The notes beneath the pieces were generated by a model. The model saw nothing but the letters and a program-made list of their open reading frames with translations. It was not told the origin of the DNA and did not search any database. A program made the position numbers and the translations under genes. From CAZWXH01 sp964637725 (GTDB taxonomy: Bacteria; Bacillota_I; Bacilli_A; Erysipelotrichales; Coprobacillaceae), in NCBI GenBank assembly GCA_964637725.1, contig CAZWXH010000029.1, positions 1 to 18,721 on the forward strand: 18,721 bases of DNA, read 5' to 3'. How positions within the stretch are numbered: the stretch's first letter is position 1; every line of letters starts with the position of its first letter. Of this stretch, positions 1 to 7,379 are shown in pieces.

Positions 1-444
1 GGTATGTTTAGAGGATTTAAAAATCCTAATCTTCCAACAACTGAATTTGGTTGGGAAATTGATCCTCTGGGATTTAGAGCAACTATCCGTGAAATGTATT
101 CAAGATATCGTTTACCAATGATTGTCACTGAAAACGGATTAGGAGCATACGATAAATTAACTGAAGATGGTAAAGTTCATGATCCTTATAGAATTGAATA
201 TTTAAGAAAACATCTTGAACAAGTTCAATTAGCAATCTCTGATGGTTGTGAAATGATGGGATATTGTCCATGGTCAGCAATTGACTTAATTTCTACTCAT
301 GAAGGTATGGTTAAACGTTATGGTTTCATCTACGTAGATAGAGAAGAATTTGATTTAAAAACATTAGACAGATATAGAAAAGATTCTTTCTATTGGTATA
401 AGAGAGTTATTGCAACTAACGGTGAAGATTTATCTGATTTATAA
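1..444 (+). CDS. 6-phospho-beta-glucosidase (GH1), C-terminal part, 5' end outside window
   Basis: This is the last third or so of a glycoside hydrolase family 1 enzyme. The reading frame is open to the window edge, so the ATG at position 4 is an internal Met and not the start. The family hydrolyses cytoplasmic phosphorylated beta-glucosides, such as cellobiose-6-phosphate delivered by a PTS. Visible motifs are TENGLG at 127-144, whose Glu (codon 130-132) is the GH1 catalytic nucleophile, and EIDPLGFR near the start. The pattern Ser-x6-Lys-Arg-Tyr (codons 292-321) is the phosphate-binding signature separating 6-phospho-glycosidases from plain beta-glucosidases. The tail SFYWYKRVIATNGEDL is typical of the family and shows that the C-terminus is intact. 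A strong terminator follows. Substrate stereochemistry (gluco or galacto) cannot be settled from this fragment. Confidence 0.92.
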   Translation, partial: GMFRGFKNPNLPTTEFGWEIDPLGFRATIREMYSRYRLPMIVTENGLGAYDKLTEDGKVHDPYRIEYLRKHLEQVQLAISDGCEMMGYCPWSAIDLISTHEGMVKRYGFIYVDREEFDLKTLDRYRKDSFYWYKRVIATNGEDLSDL

Positions 445-450
445 AATAGG

Positions 451-478
451 ACTTGTCGATTTCGACAAGTTCTTTTAT
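451..478 (+). terminator. Rho-independent terminator after the 6-phospho-beta-glucosidase
   Basis: A perfect inverted repeat, ACTTGTCGA and TCGACAAGT (451-459 and 462-470), is followed by TCTTTTAT. It begins seven bases after the stop codon. Confidence 0.8.
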
Positions 479-481
479 AAT
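453..481 (+). promoter_or_regulatory. Possible promoter for the VanZ-like gene, overlapping the terminator hairpin
   Basis: TTGTCG (453-458), a 17-bp spacer and a perfect TATAAT (476-481) fit a sigma-A promoter. The -35 is weak and lies inside the preceding terminator stem. The predicted transcript start (about 488) would leave only about 10 nt of leader, so this is tentative. Confidence 0.35.
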
Positions 482-497
482 ACTTTAGAGGTGACTT

Positions 498-929
498 ATG
501 AAAAAAATAAAATATTTTATTCCTGCAATGATATTAATGATTATTATATTTATGTTCTCTAATCAATCTGGAGGTGAATCTTCTAGTCTCAGTGGTCAAA
601 TAGTAGTTTGGATAGAGCATTACTTACATATCTCTATTCCCGAGTTAATTATAAGAAAAGGCGCTCATATGGCAGAATATGCAGTTTTAACATTTACCTT
701 TATTTATGGTTTCTATAAATCTAAATTCCCAATAAATAAAGTTTATCTATTCTCGTTAGTCGCTACTTTTCTATATGCTTGTAGCGATGAAATTCATCAG
801 TTATTTTCTAATGGAAGAGCTGGTCAATTCACTGATGTATTAATTGACACAACAGGTGGTCTAGTAGCCCTATTCATGTTTTCTATTATTTACACATGTA
901 TACTAAAAAAACACAACTCAAAATCATAA
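498..929 (+). CDS. VanZ-like family membrane protein
   Basis: This is a 143-residue integral membrane protein of the VanZ-like family. The founding member confers low-level teicoplanin resistance, but the biochemical role of most members is unknown, so resistance should not be assumed. The sequence shows an N-terminal membrane segment (about residues 7-20) and the family signature in order: RKGAHMAEY (53-61), SDEIHQLF (96-103) and GRAGQFTDVLIDTTG (106-120), with hydrophobic segments between them and at the end (about 121-136). Length is normal for a single-domain VanZ protein. The ATG is preceded by AGAGGTG at 487-493. It stands alone between terminators, and the downstream terminator overlaps its last codons. 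Confidence 0.85.
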   Translation: MKKIKYFIPAMILMIIIFMFSNQSGGESSSLSGQIVVWIEHYLHISIPELIIRKGAHMAEYAVLTFTFIYGFYKSKFPINKVYLFSLVATFLYACSDEIHQLFSNGRAGQFTDVLIDTTGGLVALFMFSIIYTCILKKHNSKS

Positions 930-940
930 GAGTTGTGTTT
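909..940. terminator. Bidirectional terminator between convergent genes
   Basis: AAACACAACTC (909-919) pairs with GAGTTGTGTTT (930-940), an 11-bp stem with a 10-base loop. A T-rich run follows on the plus strand and an A run precedes it, so it can serve both converging transcripts. It overlaps the 3' codons of the VanZ-like gene. Confidence 0.85.
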
Positions 941-1587
941 TATTCATAATTTAAGAAGTTATGTTTCTTTAAAATTGGTTTTAATAATTTCATAAATATT
1001 CCAAGTAATGGTCCAAAAATAAGCATCCCTATTATTGTTCCTACACCAATAGACCAAGGAATATCAAAGATTAATGTTAAAATAACAACGACTAGGACAC
1101 TTAAGACATCTGCAAGTTGTCTAATGACATGAAATTTCTTATCAATCAAGCTTGTAATAGCCATACAGAATCCTTCTAATGCAAAAGTGACTTCATCTAA
1201 TACCATAACAATTGATACCCCAAAAGCACAAACAATTGATGCAATAACATACATGATGATTCCACCAATAAAAGTATCAAAATTAAACACTAAGAGATCA
1301 TACAATACAAAATTAATAACTGTTCCAAGTAAGATACTAAAAGGAATTTGTAATAATTGGATAGGCTTAAATTTCTTACGCAAGATGATAATTTGACCTA
1401 CTACACAACTACAGTTAAATATCATACCCATTGTTCCTACTTCTAAATGAATAATATCTGATGTTGACTTCGCAAGGGCATCCCATGCTCCAATACCAAC
1501 ATTTGCCTTCAAGGTAAAAGCAGCACCTGTTCCAACAATCATAAAGCCTATAATAATCAATAAATATCTTTTCATTGTTTTGTTCAT
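940..1587 (-). CDS. YczE/YyaS/YitT-type integral membrane protein
   Basis: This is a membrane protein of about 215 residues resembling the YczE/YyaS/YitT family (COG2364), whose molecular function is not established. Five or so hydrophobic segments are spread over the whole length. Family-like features are the N-terminal GFMIVGTGAAFTLKANVGIGAWDAL (residues about 11-35 from this start, conserved in the family as a helix followed by a GxGxWD-type turn) and the C-terminal IGVGTIIGMLIFGPLLGIF. An upstream in-frame ATG at 1608 exists, but the purine-rich GGGGGT site (complement of 1594-1599) sits 7 nt before the ATG at 1587, so the shorter start is chosen. No operon partner is evident; the GNAT gene upstream ends in its own hairpin. 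Confidence 0.8.
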   Translation of the reverse strand: MNKTMKRYLLIIIGFMIVGTGAAFTLKANVGIGAWDALAKSTSDIIHLEVGTMGMIFNCSCVVGQIIILRKKFKPIQLLQIPFSILLGTVINFVLYDLLVFNFDTFIGGIIMYVIASIVCAFGVSIVMVLDEVTFALEGFCMAITSLIDKKFHVIRQLADVLSVLVVVILTLIFDIPWSIGVGTIIGMLIFGPLLGIFMKLLKPILKKHNFLNYE

Positions 1588-1654
1588 AATATAACCCCCA
1601 GTGTGCATTATTATATAGAAAAAAATAAAAAAAGAAACATTCTTTCACATTATG

Positions 1655-1681
1655 AAAAGAAACCCTATTAGAGTTTCTTTT
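1655..1681 (-). terminator. Terminator of the GNAT gene
   Basis: On the minus strand AAAAGAAAC pairs with GTTTCTTTT (arms 1673-1681 and 1655-1663), and a T·G wobble can extend the stem inward. The T-rich 3' arm serves as the U-tract. The hairpin overlaps the last codons of the GNAT gene. Confidence 0.6.
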
Positions 1682-2129
1682 CCATCAAATATCTTCGTAT
1701 TCTTTCATTATGTCTTTCTACTGTTTGTTCTTCAATAACAACATAACCTCGAGATTCAAAGAACGGTTTGGCAGTAATTGAAGAAGCTGTATTAATAAAA
1801 TGAGTTCCCTTCGTCTTCACATACTTTTCTAAACGATCACATAAAAGTGATGCGACTCCTTGATGAAGGTGGTTATGACTGACAAACAATCTATCAAGAT
1901 AGCCTGTTTCGCCAACATTTCCAAAACCAATAACTTCATCATTATCCTCTACAACCAAAGTATGATTCTTATGAAGGGATGCTTCCCATCTCAATACATC
2001 AGGAACTTTAGGTGCCCAAGCATCAAGTTGCGCTGGTGTGTAATCATTAGCGTTCACAGTATGAACAGTGTCATAAAATAATTGCAGAATCTTCTCTAAA
2101 TCTTGAGATACATATAATCTTGTTTTCAT
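1668..2129 (-). CDS. GNAT family N-acetyltransferase
   Basis: This is a 153-residue single-domain acetyltransferase of the GNAT superfamily, expected to transfer an acetyl group from acetyl-CoA to a small-molecule or protein amine; the substrate cannot be predicted. The N-terminal part (IRKILQLFYDTVHTVNANDY-like, about residues 10-30, with QLDAWAP at 34-40) resembles the YafP-like group. Motif A is LFVSHNHLHQGVASLLCDRLE (81-101), with the acetyl-CoA pyrophosphate loop Q-G-V-A at 90-93. The late motif FFESRGY is at 123-129. Start at the ATG at 2129 is supported by AAAGGAT just upstream and by a good promoter at 2154-2181. It is monocistronic, with terminators on both sides. Confidence 0.88.
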   Translation of the reverse strand: MKTRLYVSQDLEKILQLFYDTVHTVNANDYTPAQLDAWAPKVPDVLRWEASLHKNHTLVVEDNDEVIGFGNVGETGYLDRLFVSHNHLHQGVASLLCDRLEKYVKTKGTHFINTASSITAKPFFESRGYVVIEEQTVERHNERIRRYLMEKKL

Positions 2130-2153
2130 AAAATCATCCTTTCTGTATATATC

Positions 2154-2181
2154 ATTATACCACAGCTATGCAAAATGAAAA
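2154..2181 (-). promoter_or_regulatory. Promoter of the GNAT gene
   Basis: On the minus strand there is a perfect -10 TATAAT (2154-2159) with an extended TG element directly upstream (TGG, 2160-2162), a 16-bp spacer and TTTTCA as -35 (2176-2181). The -35 overlaps the T-run of the glnN terminator. Confidence 0.6.
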
Positions 2182-2202
2182 AGGAGTATAATAACTCCCT
2201 TT
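2179..2202 (-). terminator. Terminator of glnN
   Basis: On the minus strand AAAGGGAGT (2194-2202) pairs with ACTCCTTTT (2179-2187), nine pairs including one G·U, and the 3' arm runs into TTTTTCATTTT. It starts directly after the stop codon. Confidence 0.65.
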
Positions 2203-4281
2203 CTATATTCCAAATAATAGGTCAACATAAGTTGGCATTGGCCAATATGTTGCATCAACTTTTACTTCTAAAGAATCAACTGTTTCTCTTAAAGTATTCA
2301 TTGCCGTAAAGACATCATCACGCCAAATAATAGCATGAGTCATGACATCTCCTTCATAATTTTGAGCACTCAATATCTTAATATCTAAATCATCCATTTG
2401 AATTTTCATGGTACTTAATAATTCAGAAATAATTTTAACATCTTCCACTAAGAAATCATTATTGATTCCATTTTCTTTAACATTTAATGAAGTTTGAGAA
2501 ACTTCATTTAAATATGAAATAACTGCAGGATAAATTTCATTTCTTGCCATTTTCAAAGCAGTTAAAGCTTCAACTTGAATTGTTTTATTATATCCTTCAA
2601 GCAATATTTCATAACGTGAATTTAACTCAGCTTCTGTATATACAGAATGCTTTTTAAATAATTCAATATTCTTTTCTTCACGTAAACATATAACAGCATC
2701 AACACTGTTTTTATTATTTGGAAGTCCTCTAGACTTTGCTTCAGCTTGCCATTCCTTAGAATAACCATCCCCATTAAAGATAATTCTTTTATGTTCCTTA
2801 AAGAATTCCTTAATAACTTCCATAACTTCTTTTCCTGATTCAATCTCTTTAGCCATAATTTCCATTTCCTCAGCTAAAATAGTATTGAGAATAGTATTAG
2901 GACCAGCAACCGATTGAGAAGAACCAACAGCTCTAAACTCAAATTTATTTCCAGTAAAAGCAAAAGGCGATGTACGATTACGATCAGTTGTATCTTTTGA
3001 GAAAGTAGGGACAACTGCTACTCCAGTTTGAAATCTAGAATTATCCTTATCAGTCAATCCTTTTCCTTCAACAATCATATCAATCAATTCATCTAAATCT
3101 TCTCCTAAAAACATAGAAATAATAGCTGGAGGAGCTTCATTAGCACCTAGACGATGATCATTCCCAGCACTTGCAACACTCATACGTAAGAGATTCGCAT
3201 ATTCATCAACAGCCTTAACAGTACAAGCTAATGTTGCTAAAAAAGGTATGTTTTTTGATGAATCATCCCCAGGATCAAATAAATTAATTCCTGTATTTGT
3301 TATGACAGACCAATTATTATGCTTTCCTGATCCGTTGACTCCAGCAAATGGTTTTTCATGTAACAAACATCTTAATTCATGTTTCTTGGCAATATCTTGC
3401 ATCAATTGCATCAACAAATGATTATTATCACTTGTAATATTTGCAGGTCTATATACACAAGCCACTTCATGTTGAGCAGGTGCCGTTTCATTATGTTTTG
3501 TTTTTGAAGGGACTCCATAACGCCATAATTCTTTATCTAAGTCCTTCATAAAAGCTGCAACTTTACGCTTAATGCTTCCAAAATAATGATCATCTAATTC
3601 TTGACCTTTTGGTGCATTAGCGCCGAATAAAGTTCTTCCAGTTAACTTTAAATCAAGGCGATTTTGGTAATATTTATCATCTACTAAAAAGTATTCTTGT
3701 TCACTACCTACCGATGGATTAACATGCGTAATTCCTTCTAGTCCTAACAATGGCAACAAACGACAACTTGCCTTTGAAAGAGCATCTATTGATCTTAATA
3801 AAGGAGTTTTCTTATCTAAGGCTTCACCTGTATATGAACAAAATAATGTTGGTATATAAAGCGAACCATCCTTAACAAAGGCAGGTGATGTTGCATCCCA
3901 AGCAGTATAACCTCTCGCTTCAAATGTCGCACGTAAACCACCAGATGGAAAAGAAGATGCATCTGGTTCACCTTTTCTCAATGTTTTACCACTAAATTCC
4001 AGCACTGCTTTATTACCATCAGGCTCTAAAAAAGCATCATGCTTTTCTGCAGTTGAACCTGTCATTGGCATAAACCAATGAGTAAAATGAGTTGCGCCAT
4101 TTTCTACTGCCCATATTTTCATAGCATTCGCAATAACCGTTGCGGTTTCTCTTGTTAATGGTTCACCTTTTTCTATTGACTCATGAAAAGCCTTATATGT
4201 AGACTTTGGAATACGTTCTTTCATGACATCATCACTAAATGTTAAACAACCATAATCTTCAACTAGTTCATTCATTTCCAT
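2203..4281 (-). CDS. glnN: Type III glutamine synthetase
   Basis: This enzyme makes glutamine from glutamate, ammonia and ATP and is the main ammonium-assimilation step where present. The 692-residue length fits GSIII (roughly 690-730) and is far longer than GSI. Recognisable blocks in order are an N-terminal GSIII-specific region, GSEQEYFL (192-199) with metal-binding acidic residues, HNETAPAQHEV (263-273), GSGKHNNWS (317-325), NDHRLGANEAPP (374-385) and FTGNKFEFRAVGSSQS (442-457). The C-terminal extension of about 150 residues is typical of GSIII. The ATG at 4281 follows AAGGGGGAT about 9 nt upstream; a second ATG two codons later is the alternative start. It has its own near-consensus promoter and terminator, and is divergent from an atypical response regulator that could control it. 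Confidence 0.96.
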   Translation of the reverse strand: MEMNELVEDYGCLTFSDDVMKERIPKSTYKAFHESIEKGEPLTRETATVIANAMKIWAVENGATHFTHWFMPMTGSTAEKHDAFLEPDGNKAVLEFSGKTLRKGEPDASSFPSGGLRATFEARGYTAWDATSPAFVKDGSLYIPTLFCSYTGEALDKKTPLLRSIDALSKASCRLLPLLGLEGITHVNPSVGSEQEYFLVDDKYYQNRLDLKLTGRTLFGANAPKGQELDDHYFGSIKRKVAAFMKDLDKELWRYGVPSKTKHNETAPAQHEVACVYRPANITSDNNHLLMQLMQDIAKKHELRCLLHEKPFAGVNGSGKHNNWSVITNTGINLFDPGDDSSKNIPFLATLACTVKAVDEYANLLRMSVASAGNDHRLGANEAPPAIISMFLGEDLDELIDMIVEGKGLTDKDNSRFQTGVAVVPTFSKDTTDRNRTSPFAFTGNKFEFRAVGSSQSVAGPNTILNTILAEEMEIMAKEIESGKEVMEVIKEFFKEHKRIIFNGDGYSKEWQAEAKSRGLPNNKNSVDAVICLREEKNIELFKKHSVYTEAELNSRYEILLEGYNKTIQVEALTALKMARNEIYPAVISYLNEVSQTSLNVKENGINNDFLVEDVKIISELLSTMKIQMDDLDIKILSAQNYEGDVMTHAIIWRDDVFTAMNTLRETVDSLEVKVDATYWPMPTYVDLLFGI

Positions 4282-4361
4282 TCAATAGATCCCCCTTGTA
4301 CTTAATCATTGTATCAATTTATAGTTTTCATGTCTACAAAAATCAACATTGTTATGCTGAC

Positions 4362-4390
4362 ATTATATAGCCAATGAACACGACTGTCAA
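4362..4390 (-). promoter_or_regulatory. Strong sigma-A promoter of glnN
   Basis: On the minus strand a perfect TTGACA (4385-4390), a 17-bp spacer and a perfect TATAAT (4362-4367) are present. The predicted start is near 4355, giving a leader of about 74 nt. It lies inside the 188-bp divergent region shared with the response regulator. I saw no match to the Bacillus TnrA/GlnR consensus (TGTNA-N7-TNACA) here. Confidence 0.85.
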
Positions 4391-4469
4391 TTTAACCTTT
4401 TCCAATAAATTCCAAATTATTATTGTAATTTCTCTAAGAAAGTTTTAGTATTAGAAAGAGGTGAAATAA

Positions 4470-5150
4470 ATGTTAAACCAATTCAAAACACTCATTATTC
4501 ATAGTCAAAAATCAGTCAATGATCAAATATGTTCATACTTAGAAGAACAAAACTATAAATGTAATCAAGTTATCAAATATCAAGATCTAACTGAATATTA
4601 TGAAAATCAAACATATGATTGTATTATTATCGAAGATACTTTTCCAAGAACTAACATTAAAGATTTTTTAGTTAAAACAAAGCTAAATAGTCAACCAATT
4701 ATTATTGTTATCAGTGATACACTCGCATCTGATTACTTAGAATCACTATTAAACGCTGGTGGTGATGACTATGTAACTATTCCTTATAAACTCAAAGATT
4801 TAGAAGCAAAAATTCAATCTGTTTATAAAAATGGAATATTAAAACCTAGAAGAATTTATCGATTCAAAGATATCGTCGTAGATACTACAGCTAGAACTTG
4901 CTCATGTCACTATAAAGTTTTAGAACTCACAAAAAATGAATATAAACTTTTAAAAATATTAATATCTCATCCCTATCAACCATTTACTATCTCTTACCTA
5001 TTTGAACAAGTATGGGGTTCTTCAATATACGAAGATGGTACATCAATTCCAGCATTGATAGGAAACTTAACTATGAAGTTAAGACTTAACAATAATGAGG
5101 TAGACTATATCAAAAGATTTGGTAAAGATAGCTATAAGATGAATTTTTAG
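4470..5150 (+). CDS. Orphan OmpR/PhoB-type response regulator with degenerate receiver domain
   Basis: This 226-residue protein has a CheY-like receiver (about 1-120) and a winged-helix DNA-binding domain (about 128-226, with LTKNEYKLLKIL at 153-164 and the recognition-helix region IPALIGNLTMKLR at 193-205). The receiver lacks the usual phosphorylation chemistry. The acidic pair after beta-1 is replaced by H11-S12-Q13. The acceptor position in the YDxxxxD..xP pattern is E55, with D56 beside it. The conserved Lys of the KP motif is I104 (TIP). Ser82 retains the Thr/Ser position. No histidine kinase is adjacent. It is therefore probably controlled without phosphotransfer or is permanently active, as for known atypical regulators such as actinobacterial GlnR. 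The ATG is preceded by AAAGAGGTGA at 4455-4464. Its divergence from glnN suggests, but does not prove, a nitrogen-related target. Confidence 0.85.
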   Translation: MLNQFKTLIIHSQKSVNDQICSYLEEQNYKCNQVIKYQDLTEYYENQTYDCIIIEDTFPRTNIKDFLVKTKLNSQPIIIVISDTLASDYLESLLNAGGDDYVTIPYKLKDLEAKIQSVYKNGILKPRRIYRFKDIVVDTTARTCSCHYKVLELTKNEYKLLKILISHPYQPFTISYLFEQVWGSSIYEDGTSIPALIGNLTMKLRLNNNEVDYIKRFGKDSYKMNF

Positions 5151-5155
5151 AAACG

Positions 5156-5180
5156 AAAAACAACCCGAAGGTTGTTTTTT
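5156..5180. terminator. Bidirectional terminator between convergent genes
   Basis: AAAAACAACC (5156-5165) and GGTTGTTTTT (5170-5179) form a perfect 10-bp stem with a CGAA loop. T-runs follow in both directions. It serves the response regulator and the convergent membrane protein gene. Confidence 0.85.
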
Positions 5181-5679
5181 ATTTTCCTTTTACTGCTTCT
5201 TTTTGAGCTTTTCTTCTTTCTTTACGTTCTTTCTTTTCCATTTGTCTGTGAACATCAGTGTATTCTTTTACAGTACAATGAATTCTCTTATTTTCCTTAA
5301 GAACTGCAGCGACAAAATCAACACGCCATTTTGGGAAAAAACAATAACGTTTTTTAGTATTTGAATATAATTCAATAGCATGAGGACGAGTCCCAATATC
5401 TGCCCAACGAGAAATTGGATCAGTTAATGTTTCACATTCCATTAAATTAATTGTTTTATTTTTCCATAAATGATAGTGGATTATTAATTCCTTATTACCT
5501 ACTGTATATTTATAAGGTCTCATACCTAAGAAGAAGATATAAAGCACGGCTCCAAATATCAAAATAGTCACATAAGTTGATGTTGGTTGAGTAACCACAG
5601 CATATACGCCATATACTGTATAAGCAGCTAAAAATATGATTGTTGCAGTATTTTTTACAAATTTAAATTCTTTTTCCAT
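5179..5679 (-). CDS. Small membrane protein with PH-like cytoplasmic domain, function unknown
   Basis: I do not recognise a named family. From the chosen start the protein has 166 residues: two hydrophobic segments close together (about 10-28 and 35-52, separated by a short polar turn), then a beta-rich stretch (about 55-140) whose order resembles small bacterial PH-like membrane-anchored domains, and a highly charged Lys/Arg/Glu tail (about 143-166) ending in AVKGK. An ATG at 5709 is in frame, but the -10 box at 5701-5706 lies downstream of it. The ATG at 5679 follows GTGAGG with 5-nt spacing, so 5679 is preferred. The basic tail may contact membrane or nucleic acid; this is inference. It is monocistronic. 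Confidence 0.7.
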   Translation of the reverse strand: MEKEFKFVKNTATIIFLAAYTVYGVYAVVTQPTSTYVTILIFGAVLYIFFLGMRPYKYTVGNKELIIHYHLWKNKTINLMECETLTDPISRWADIGTRPHAIELYSNTKKRYCFFPKWRVDFVAAVLKENKRIHCTVKEYTDVHRQMEKKERKERRKAQKEAVKGK

Positions 5680-5700
5680 AGAAGCCTCACTTTCTTTTTC

Positions 5701-5729
5701 ATTATACATTATTTATAGTAAAATAACAA
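5701..5729 (-). promoter_or_regulatory. Promoter of the PH-like membrane protein gene
   Basis: On the minus strand TTGTTA (5724-5729), a 17-bp spacer and a perfect TATAAT (5701-5706) are seen. The predicted start near 5694 excludes the upstream ATG at 5709 and gives a short leader that still contains the GAGG ribosome site. Confidence 0.72.
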
Positions 5730-5766
5730 TGATTATCAGCCAGAAATTTATGATTTTGAAGTCAAA

Positions 5767-5790
5767 AAAAGGACGATTACTCGTCCTTTT
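5767..5790 (-). terminator. Terminator of the PTS EIIC gene
   Basis: AAAAGGACGA (5767-5776) and TCGTCCTTTT (5781-5790) form a perfect 10-bp stem with a four-base loop. On the minus strand seven T residues follow. Confidence 0.85.
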
Positions 5791-5814
5791 ATTATCCATA
5801 ATTGATTACGAATT

Positions 5815-7227
5815 TTATTCAGCAGCAGCTGCTTGTTTGTTTTGATATTTTTCGTAAGCTAATAAGAATGGAATATAGATTACAGTTGCCATAGCAATTG
5901 CAATTAATTGTGATACAGCACCCATTGGGTTACCACCAGTAGCTAAGAATCCTAATAATAATGGTGGCATAGTCCAAGGTACTTCAAGTACAACTCTTGG
6001 ACAGAATCCGATAGTTGTTAAGATATATCCTAGAAGTACACAAAGTACTGGAGCTAAGATAAATGGAATACCTAAGATAGGGTTTAATACTAATGGAATA
6101 CCAAATGTTACAGTTTCATTAATGTTGAATAAACCTGGAACGATTGATAATGTTGCAATAGCACGGTTGTCTTCACGTTTAGAGAAGATGAAGATTGCGA
6201 TTACTAAACCAAGAGTAACCCCAGAACCTCCCCATTCACCAAACATTTGTAACATACCCATGTTCATGTCATAATATCCATGTTCAATAATTTCTGGAGT
6301 TAAAGGAACTGATTTACCTTCAGTAAATAATGCTGTATTTGCATATAACATTGGTTTGAAGATTGGTTCTTTAACAGCAGCTAACATGTTGTTACCATGA
6401 ATACCTACTAACCAGAATAATGAGATTAAAACATACATAAACATTACAGCAATAATGTTGTCACCAATCATATTGATTAATGGTTCTTGGATAGATGTTT
6501 TAATGATGTCATTTAAGTATGCACCAGTTAATTGTACACATCCCCATCCGATGAAACCAACTACTAATAATGTTAAGAATGTTGGAACTAAAACTTCGAA
6601 TGCACGAGAAACACCAGGTGGTACTTGCTCAGGCATTTTAATTTTAATTGCATCCATTTTACGGAATAAATTGTAGATTTCAAGAGCTACGATACCTACG
6701 ATTAACGCAGTAAATAATCCAGTTGCTCCTAAATATCCAGCATCAAATCCTGTAAAGTTTGCAGGAACTAAACCACCAAGTTTATCACCGATTGTTCCAG
6801 CAGCTTTTCCAGCAGCATCAGTTAATCCTAACCCAGCTACTGAATGAGAAGTAGGTGTAACCATAGCCCAAGCCATGAATCCCATAATTGCAGGGAATGC
6901 ACCAGTTTCTCCGTTAGCTTCTCCAATTTCTTGAGCAACTAACATAACGATACCTAAAGAAATACATGAAATTGTTGCAAAAGAAATTGCAGCAAATACG
7001 TCATTGATTGGTTTTAATGCCATTACAGCAGGAATTAAACCACCAAGACCTTGAGGAGCACCATTAACAATACCGTCATTAACAATAACGTTTGTCCATA
7101 ATACCCCGATAGCACCAGCAATTGTAGCTGGCATGAAGTTTTGGAACGCATTCTTGATAGCAGATAAATATTTATTTTGTCCACACCAAGCTCCAATGCG
7201 CCCTAGCTTATCAGCAAAAGCGTCCAT
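5815..7227 (-). CDS. PTS lactose/cellobiose-type EIIC permease
   Basis: This is the membrane channel component of a phosphotransferase system of the lactose/cellobiose (Lac) family; it imports a disaccharide while a partner EIIB phosphorylates it. The 470 residues match the usual EIIC-only length. About ten hydrophobic segments are present. Signature blocks are GIHGNN (275-280), followed by the long loop, and NINETVTFGIPLVLNP (368-383), which carries the conserved Glu; Thr372 stands where Pro is common. An in-frame ATG at 7284 lies upstream of the predicted transcription start. The ATG at 7227 follows AAGGGAGG (7236-7243) and gives the family-typical N-terminus. No EIIA or EIIB gene is adjacent, so it must use components encoded elsewhere. 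It is probably regulated by the GntR protein just upstream, whose operator palindromes sit before this promoter. Cellobiose or a related beta-glucoside is the likeliest substrate. Confidence 0.92.
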   Translation of the reverse strand: MDAFADKLGRIGAWCGQNKYLSAIKNAFQNFMPATIAGAIGVLWTNVIVNDGIVNGAPQGLGGLIPAVMALKPINDVFAAISFATISCISLGIVMLVAQEIGEANGETGAFPAIMGFMAWAMVTPTSHSVAGLGLTDAAGKAAGTIGDKLGGLVPANFTGFDAGYLGATGLFTALIVGIVALEIYNLFRKMDAIKIKMPEQVPPGVSRAFEVLVPTFLTLLVVGFIGWGCVQLTGAYLNDIIKTSIQEPLINMIGDNIIAVMFMYVLISLFWLVGIHGNNMLAAVKEPIFKPMLYANTALFTEGKSVPLTPEIIEHGYYDMNMGMLQMFGEWGGSGVTLGLVIAIFIFSKREDNRAIATLSIVPGLFNINETVTFGIPLVLNPILGIPFILAPVLCVLLGYILTTIGFCPRVVLEVPWTMPPLLLGFLATGGNPMGAVSQLIAIAMATVIYIPFLLAYEKYQNKQAAAAE

Positions 7228-7263
7228 ATTTTTTTCCTCCCTTAAAATATTTTTGACACTAAT

Positions 7264-7292
7264 AGTATAAAATTTATTAGCCAAAAAGTCAA
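7264..7292 (-). promoter_or_regulatory. Promoter of the PTS EIIC gene
   Basis: On the minus strand TTGACT (7287-7292), a 17-bp spacer and TATACT (7264-7269) make a strong sigma-A promoter. Predicted start is near 7257, a leader of about 30 nt with the ribosome site. Two palindromic operators lie just upstream. Confidence 0.8.
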
Positions 7293-7304
7293 TGGTTTTA
7301 AAGT

Positions 7305-7321
7305 AAAAGTATGGTACTTTT
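7305..7321. promoter_or_regulatory. GntR operator 1 upstream of EIIC
   Basis: AAAAGTATGGTACTTTT is a perfect inverted repeat with 7-bp arms around TGG. Almost the same sequence, including flanking AAAGT bases, recurs before the gntR gene. Its centre is about 56 bp upstream of the predicted EIIC transcription start. Confidence 0.75.
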
Positions 7322-7324
7322 TAA

Positions 7325-7339
7325 AAAATGTACCATTTT
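7325..7339. promoter_or_regulatory. GntR operator 2 upstream of EIIC
   Basis: AAAATGTACCATTTT is a perfect inverted repeat with 6-bp arms around TAC. Its minus-strand core ATGGTACAT shares TGGTAC with operator 1. The two centres are 19 bp apart, close to two helical turns. Confidence 0.6.
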
Positions 7340-7379
7340 ACAAGGGTTTTTTTGTATATTTTTTCTTTATCTATAAGAA

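Noticed and set aside
498..929. Glycopeptide resistance determinant
   Set aside because: VanZ-like proteins are common outside resistance operons, and no vanA/vanH/vanX-type genes are nearby.
1415..1648. Second minus-strand frame over the YczE-type gene
   Set aside because: It is a frameshifted shadow, Cys/Tyr-rich, and inconsistent with the membrane protein frame that shows family features.
4282..4469. TnrA/GlnR box or glutamine riboswitch in the glnN leader
   Set aside because: No TGTNA-N7-TNACA match was found, and no riboswitch fold could be supported by eye.
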